A stretch of DNA of 5,262 nucleotides. It comes from Chloroflexota bacterium (GTDB lineage: Bacteria > Chloroflexota > Limnocylindria > Limnocylindrales > CSP1-4). Both the position numbers and the translations under genes were made by a program. The DNA lies in NCBI GenBank assembly GCA_021789355.1, contig JAJYJR010000454.1:1-5262 (forward strand), written 5' to 3'. Under the pieces are notes generated by a model. The model was not told the DNA's origin and made no database searches. It saw only the letters and a list, made by a program, of their open reading frames with translations. Below are positions 5,132 to 5,262 of the stretch, piece by piece; position 1 is the stretch's first letter, and every line of letters begins with the position of its first letter.

Positions 5132-5262
5132 CGGGTGCCACCTCCCGTCACCGGCGTGTTGTCCTGGCCGAAGAGCCCGAGCTGGGCGTCGCGGTAGCTC
5201 TCCTTGTAGAGCCACCCGTCGCTGCTGACCTCCTGGAGCTCGAACCGCTCCATGGTGATCGC
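5128..5262 (-). CDS. Unrecognised protein, C-terminal 44 residues
   Basis: An open frame runs in from the right edge and ends at TGA 5130-5128, overlapping the cytochrome b6 start by 4 bp. The visible product contains MERFELQEVSSDGW and YRDAQLGLFGQ and ends in a Gly/Thr-rich tail. It has no cysteine, heme motif or hydrophobic segment. An ATG at 5253 would give a 41-residue protein, but the 9 bp visible before it hold no ribosome-binding site and no stop, so it is more likely an internal methionine of a longer gene. The 4-bp overlap suggests it belongs to the same operon. I do not recognise the family. Confidence 0.6.
   Translation of the reverse strand, partial: AITMERFELQEVSSDGWLYKESYRDAQLGLFGQDNTPVTGGGTR
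5140..5146 (-). promoter_or_regulatory. Ribosome-binding site of the cytochrome b6 gene
   Basis: GGGAGGT on the minus strand lies 8 nt before GTG 5131, inside the 3' end of the upstream coding region. It settles the choice of a GTG start with a coupled 4-bp overlap (GTGA, 5131-5128). Confidence 0.78.

Noticed and set aside
4448..5197. Open frame of 249 codons on the plus strand opposite cytochrome b6
   Set aside because: The composition (many Glu, His, Arg, Asp) is the mirror of hydrophobic codons on the other strand; it is a shadow of the b6 gene.

Overview
The window is GC-rich (about two thirds G+C by eye), densely coded bacterial DNA. It holds most of one operon on the minus strand, read right to left, that encodes a cytochrome b6f/bc-type quinol oxidoreductase and its electron-carrier proteins. 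It meets the 3' end of an unrelated plus-strand gene at the left edge. GC content, a split b6/subunit IV pair, an APWY-type Qo motif, a Tat-type Rieske protein and membrane-anchored kelch-like and cupredoxin proteins together suggest an uncultured Chloroflexota-like or related terrestrial lineage. That placement is inference; there is no rRNA or marker gene here.

Layout in transcription order (right to left). (1) 5262-5128 holds the last 44 codons of an unrecognised gene, which overlaps the next start by a GTGA junction. (2) 5131-4403 encodes a four-helix, b6-type cytochrome b with both histidine pairs and a cysteine in the position that holds the extra c-type heme in b6f complexes. (3) A 118-bp spacer holds a stem-loop flanked by direct repeats. 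(4) 4284-3679 encodes a three-helix subunit IV (C-terminal half of cytochrome b). (5) 3625-2957 encodes a Rieske 2Fe-2S protein with a twin-arginine motif. (6) 2960-1803 encodes an unusual fusion: a membrane anchor, a monoheme class I cytochrome c domain and an azurin-like type 1 copper domain. Its start overlaps the Rieske stop by GTGA. (7) 1774-278 encodes a membrane-anchored six-repeat kelch-like beta-propeller protein. The plus-strand gene ending at 234 is the C-terminal part of a DsbA-like thioredoxin-fold protein. Between the converging genes lies a perfect 36-bp tandem duplication.

Working model: quinol is oxidised by the b6/subunit IV/Rieske core. Electrons pass from the Rieske cluster to the heme c of the fusion protein, which would fill the role of cytochrome f or c1, since neither is seen here. 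They would then pass to its attached copper domain, and on to an acceptor not encoded here. The propeller protein is a plausible accessory partner. No small b6f subunits (PetG/L/M/N type) were recognised. Every stretch longer than 300 bp is covered by a gene. The least ordinary items are the heme-copper fusion, the propeller protein in the operon, the stem-loop between the two cytochrome b halves, and the 3'-end duplication.
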